Source of the DNA: an uncultured Candidatus Melainabacteria bacterium
Lineage (GTDB): Bacteria > Cyanobacteriota > Vampirovibrionia > Gastranaerophilales > Gastranaerophilaceae
Direction: 5' to 3'
Assembly (NCBI GenBank): GCA_934692665.1
Contig: CAKUUG010000055.1
Coordinates: forward strand, 1-7,802
Length of the DNA stretch: 7,802 nucleotides
Both the position numbers and the translations under genes were made by a program. The first letter of the stretch is position 1. The number at the start of each line of letters is the position of its first letter. The notes under the pieces were generated by a model that was not told where the DNA came from, ran no database searches, and worked only from the letters and a program-made list of their open reading frames with translations. This document shows, piece by piece, positions 6,490-7,802 of the stretch.

Positions 6490-7802
6490 ATGAATATTAA
6501 TTTTTCACCAGTAAGTCATTTTAACAAAGTACAAAATTTAATAAAACCTATGGGTTTTGCTTCTAATCCAATAAAATTTCAAGGAAATTTAACCGAAGAC
6601 AAATTTGAATCATCAGTAAAATTGTCCCCTGAAGATATAAAAGAAAAACAAGTCGAAAAACGAATTGAAGATTTAGATATTGAAAAGAAAAATTTATCAA
6701 AAGATTTTGGAAATCGTATAATTAGCGAATCTGAATACACTTCAAAATCAAGAAAAATAAGAGAAGAAAAGAAGGCTTGCAAAGAAGAATTAAACCGCAT
6801 AAAAGAAGTTAGAGTTTTCAAAGAAATGCAAGCAACAAGACCAAATGTCGCATTTTTGTACGACCCCGATACAACAATTGAAGAAAAGAAACAAGAACTT
6901 CAAAATCACCCTGAATTTGTATCAGTAGATGATATTAAAGAAAATAACCCGGAAATTGGAGAAGATTTAAGCGGAATTCGTTTTGCTTTCATAATAGACC
7001 AAGTGGGTGGATCTGGTTACATTGATACAACAGATGAAAAAAATGCAGAAAATTATGAAATTTTAAAAGAAAATATTGGTGATTATGTTTCATTATCAGC
7101 TTATGCACGTAAAAACGGAATACCTGAAAAGTTTTTACAAGAATTAACCAGCAAAAAAAGTTTAGATACTATAAGATTAAAAAACAAAACCACGAGTCAA
7201 GGATTCAAATTAAACCTTGTTCCGAAAGAAATTGAAGATAAAGCTGACAACATAAAAAAATTAATTCCACAAGAGTCAAAATACTACAAAAAACTACTTA
7301 GAAATTCAAACGAACCTCATTTGGTACCATTGATGCATTTGTCAAAATTGGGCTATGGAACACCACAAGAAATATATGCTCAATTCAAAAAAGGTAATTT
7401 TGAAGGTACAGAAAGCAATGTTGTTAGAGATGGCAAAGTAAAAAAAGCTGTATTTATAGATGTAAGTTCAACAGATACAGAAAACTTGCTCGAAACAATG
7501 AGAAACTTCAACAAAAATTACTCAACTATAGAAGACCTAGCAAATGGACTCCAAGTTAAACCTAGAGACATTGAAAAAGCTATAATTGCAGGTGATTTGG
7601 TACCAAACAACGAATATATCTTCCCCGGTCATAGAAAATCAATTGGCATAAATTTAGACAATCCAAAAAATGCAGAATATGTTAACAAATTGATTTTTGA
7701 ACATGAAATCGAAAACCAAATTCTACAAACAGAAAAAACTCAATCAAAACGAAAAAACAAAACAATGATGGGTCTAAGAAGCAAAATCGCATGGCATTTA
7801 GC
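6490..7802 (+). CDS. Uncharacterised coiled-coil protein with tandem winged-HTH-like units (3' end cut by window)
   Basis: The frame is open for 437 codons and runs off the right edge. The start is well supported: ATG at 6490 follows AAAGG with 8-base spacing, and the N-terminus MNINFSPVSHFNKV...KFQG matches the style of the other unknown proteins here. Residues 45-108 are strongly charged (KEKQVEKRIEDLDIEKKNLS onward) and likely form a coiled coil, with a SHOCT-like helix near 77-104. From about 143 I see four similar units of roughly 55-65 residues, beginning near 143 (FVSVDDIKEN), 199 (YVSLSAYARKNGI), 278 (LVPLMHLSKLGYG) and 344 (YSTIEDLANGLQV). Each has helix-turn-helix-like spacing, then a basic beta wing, then an acidic-start helix (for example INLDNPKNAEYVNKL at 387-401). 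The later ones resemble excisionase/MerR-type DNA-binding domains. A very basic stretch follows (SKRKNK, 419-424). It is probably a cytoplasmic DNA-binding protein; I do not recognise the family. Confidence 0.85.
   Translation, partial: MNINFSPVSHFNKVQNLIKPMGFASNPIKFQGNLTEDKFESSVKLSPEDIKEKQVEKRIEDLDIEKKNLSKDFGNRIISESEYTSKSRKIREEKKACKEELNRIKEVRVFKEMQATRPNVAFLYDPDTTIEEKKQELQNHPEFVSVDDIKENNPEIGEDLSGIRFAFIIDQVGGSGYIDTTDEKNAENYEILKENIGDYVSLSAYARKNGIPEKFLQELTSKKSLDTIRLKNKTTSQGFKLNLVPKEIEDKADNIKKLIPQESKYYKKLLRNSNEPHLVPLMHLSKLGYGTPQEIYAQFKKGNFEGTESNVVRDGKVKKAVFIDVSSTDTENLLETMRNFNKNYSTIEDLANGLQVKPRDIEKAIIAGDLVPNNEYIFPGHRKSIGINLDNPKNAEYVNKLIFEHEIENQILQTEKTQSKRKNKTMMGLRSKIAWHL

Noticed and set aside
6579..6821. 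80-codon - strand frame opposite the right-edge gene
   Set aside because: It lies opposite the charged coiled-coil segment of a gene with a good ribosome binding site and a long open frame; it is a Phe/Ser-rich shadow.

Overview
The window is AT-rich DNA with dense, mostly short-spaced genes and the standard bacterial code (TGA ends one gene and does not interrupt the others). I infer a gut-type non-photosynthetic cyanobacterial relative (Melainabacteria / Gastranaerophilales), mainly from three uncharacterised proteins whose N-termini follow a style I remember from that group: Met, a small residue, Ile, then a short stretch ending in a phenylalanine-containing motif such as 'NFGK' or 'KFQG'. 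This placement comes from recall and protein style. No rRNA or marker tree supports it.

Layout, left to right. Positions 1-75 hold a GC-richer hairpin flanked by A and T tracts that looks like a terminator usable from either side. Next comes the SNF2-family helicase core (about 150-1877, +), which seems to lack the long N-terminal part usual in its family. It runs tail-to-tail into an uncharacterised 540-residue protein on the other strand (1869-3491, -) that carries a NUMOD3-like DNA-binding motif. Across a 73-base divergent promoter region lies an HNH-type putative nuclease (3565-4362, +). It ends tail-to-tail, overlapping by four bases, against a complete uvrB (4359-6371, -). A 118-base divergent intergenic region containing two inverted repeats then leads to a large uncharacterised gene (6490 to the right edge, +), which is cut off by the window.

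How the genes relate. UvrB is the core nucleotide excision repair helicase, and the SNF2 protein is probably a chromatin-independent DNA translocase. Between their 3' ends sits the divergent pair of NUMOD3-like protein and HNH protein, which looks like a lineage-specific accessory insert with features reminiscent of homing endonucleases split over two genes. The right-edge gene encodes an apparent tandem array of about four winged helix-turn-helix-like units after a coiled coil. An mRNA hairpin that would cover its Shine-Dalgarno sequence suggests control of its translation. No tRNA, rRNA, CRISPR array or complete mobile element was seen.
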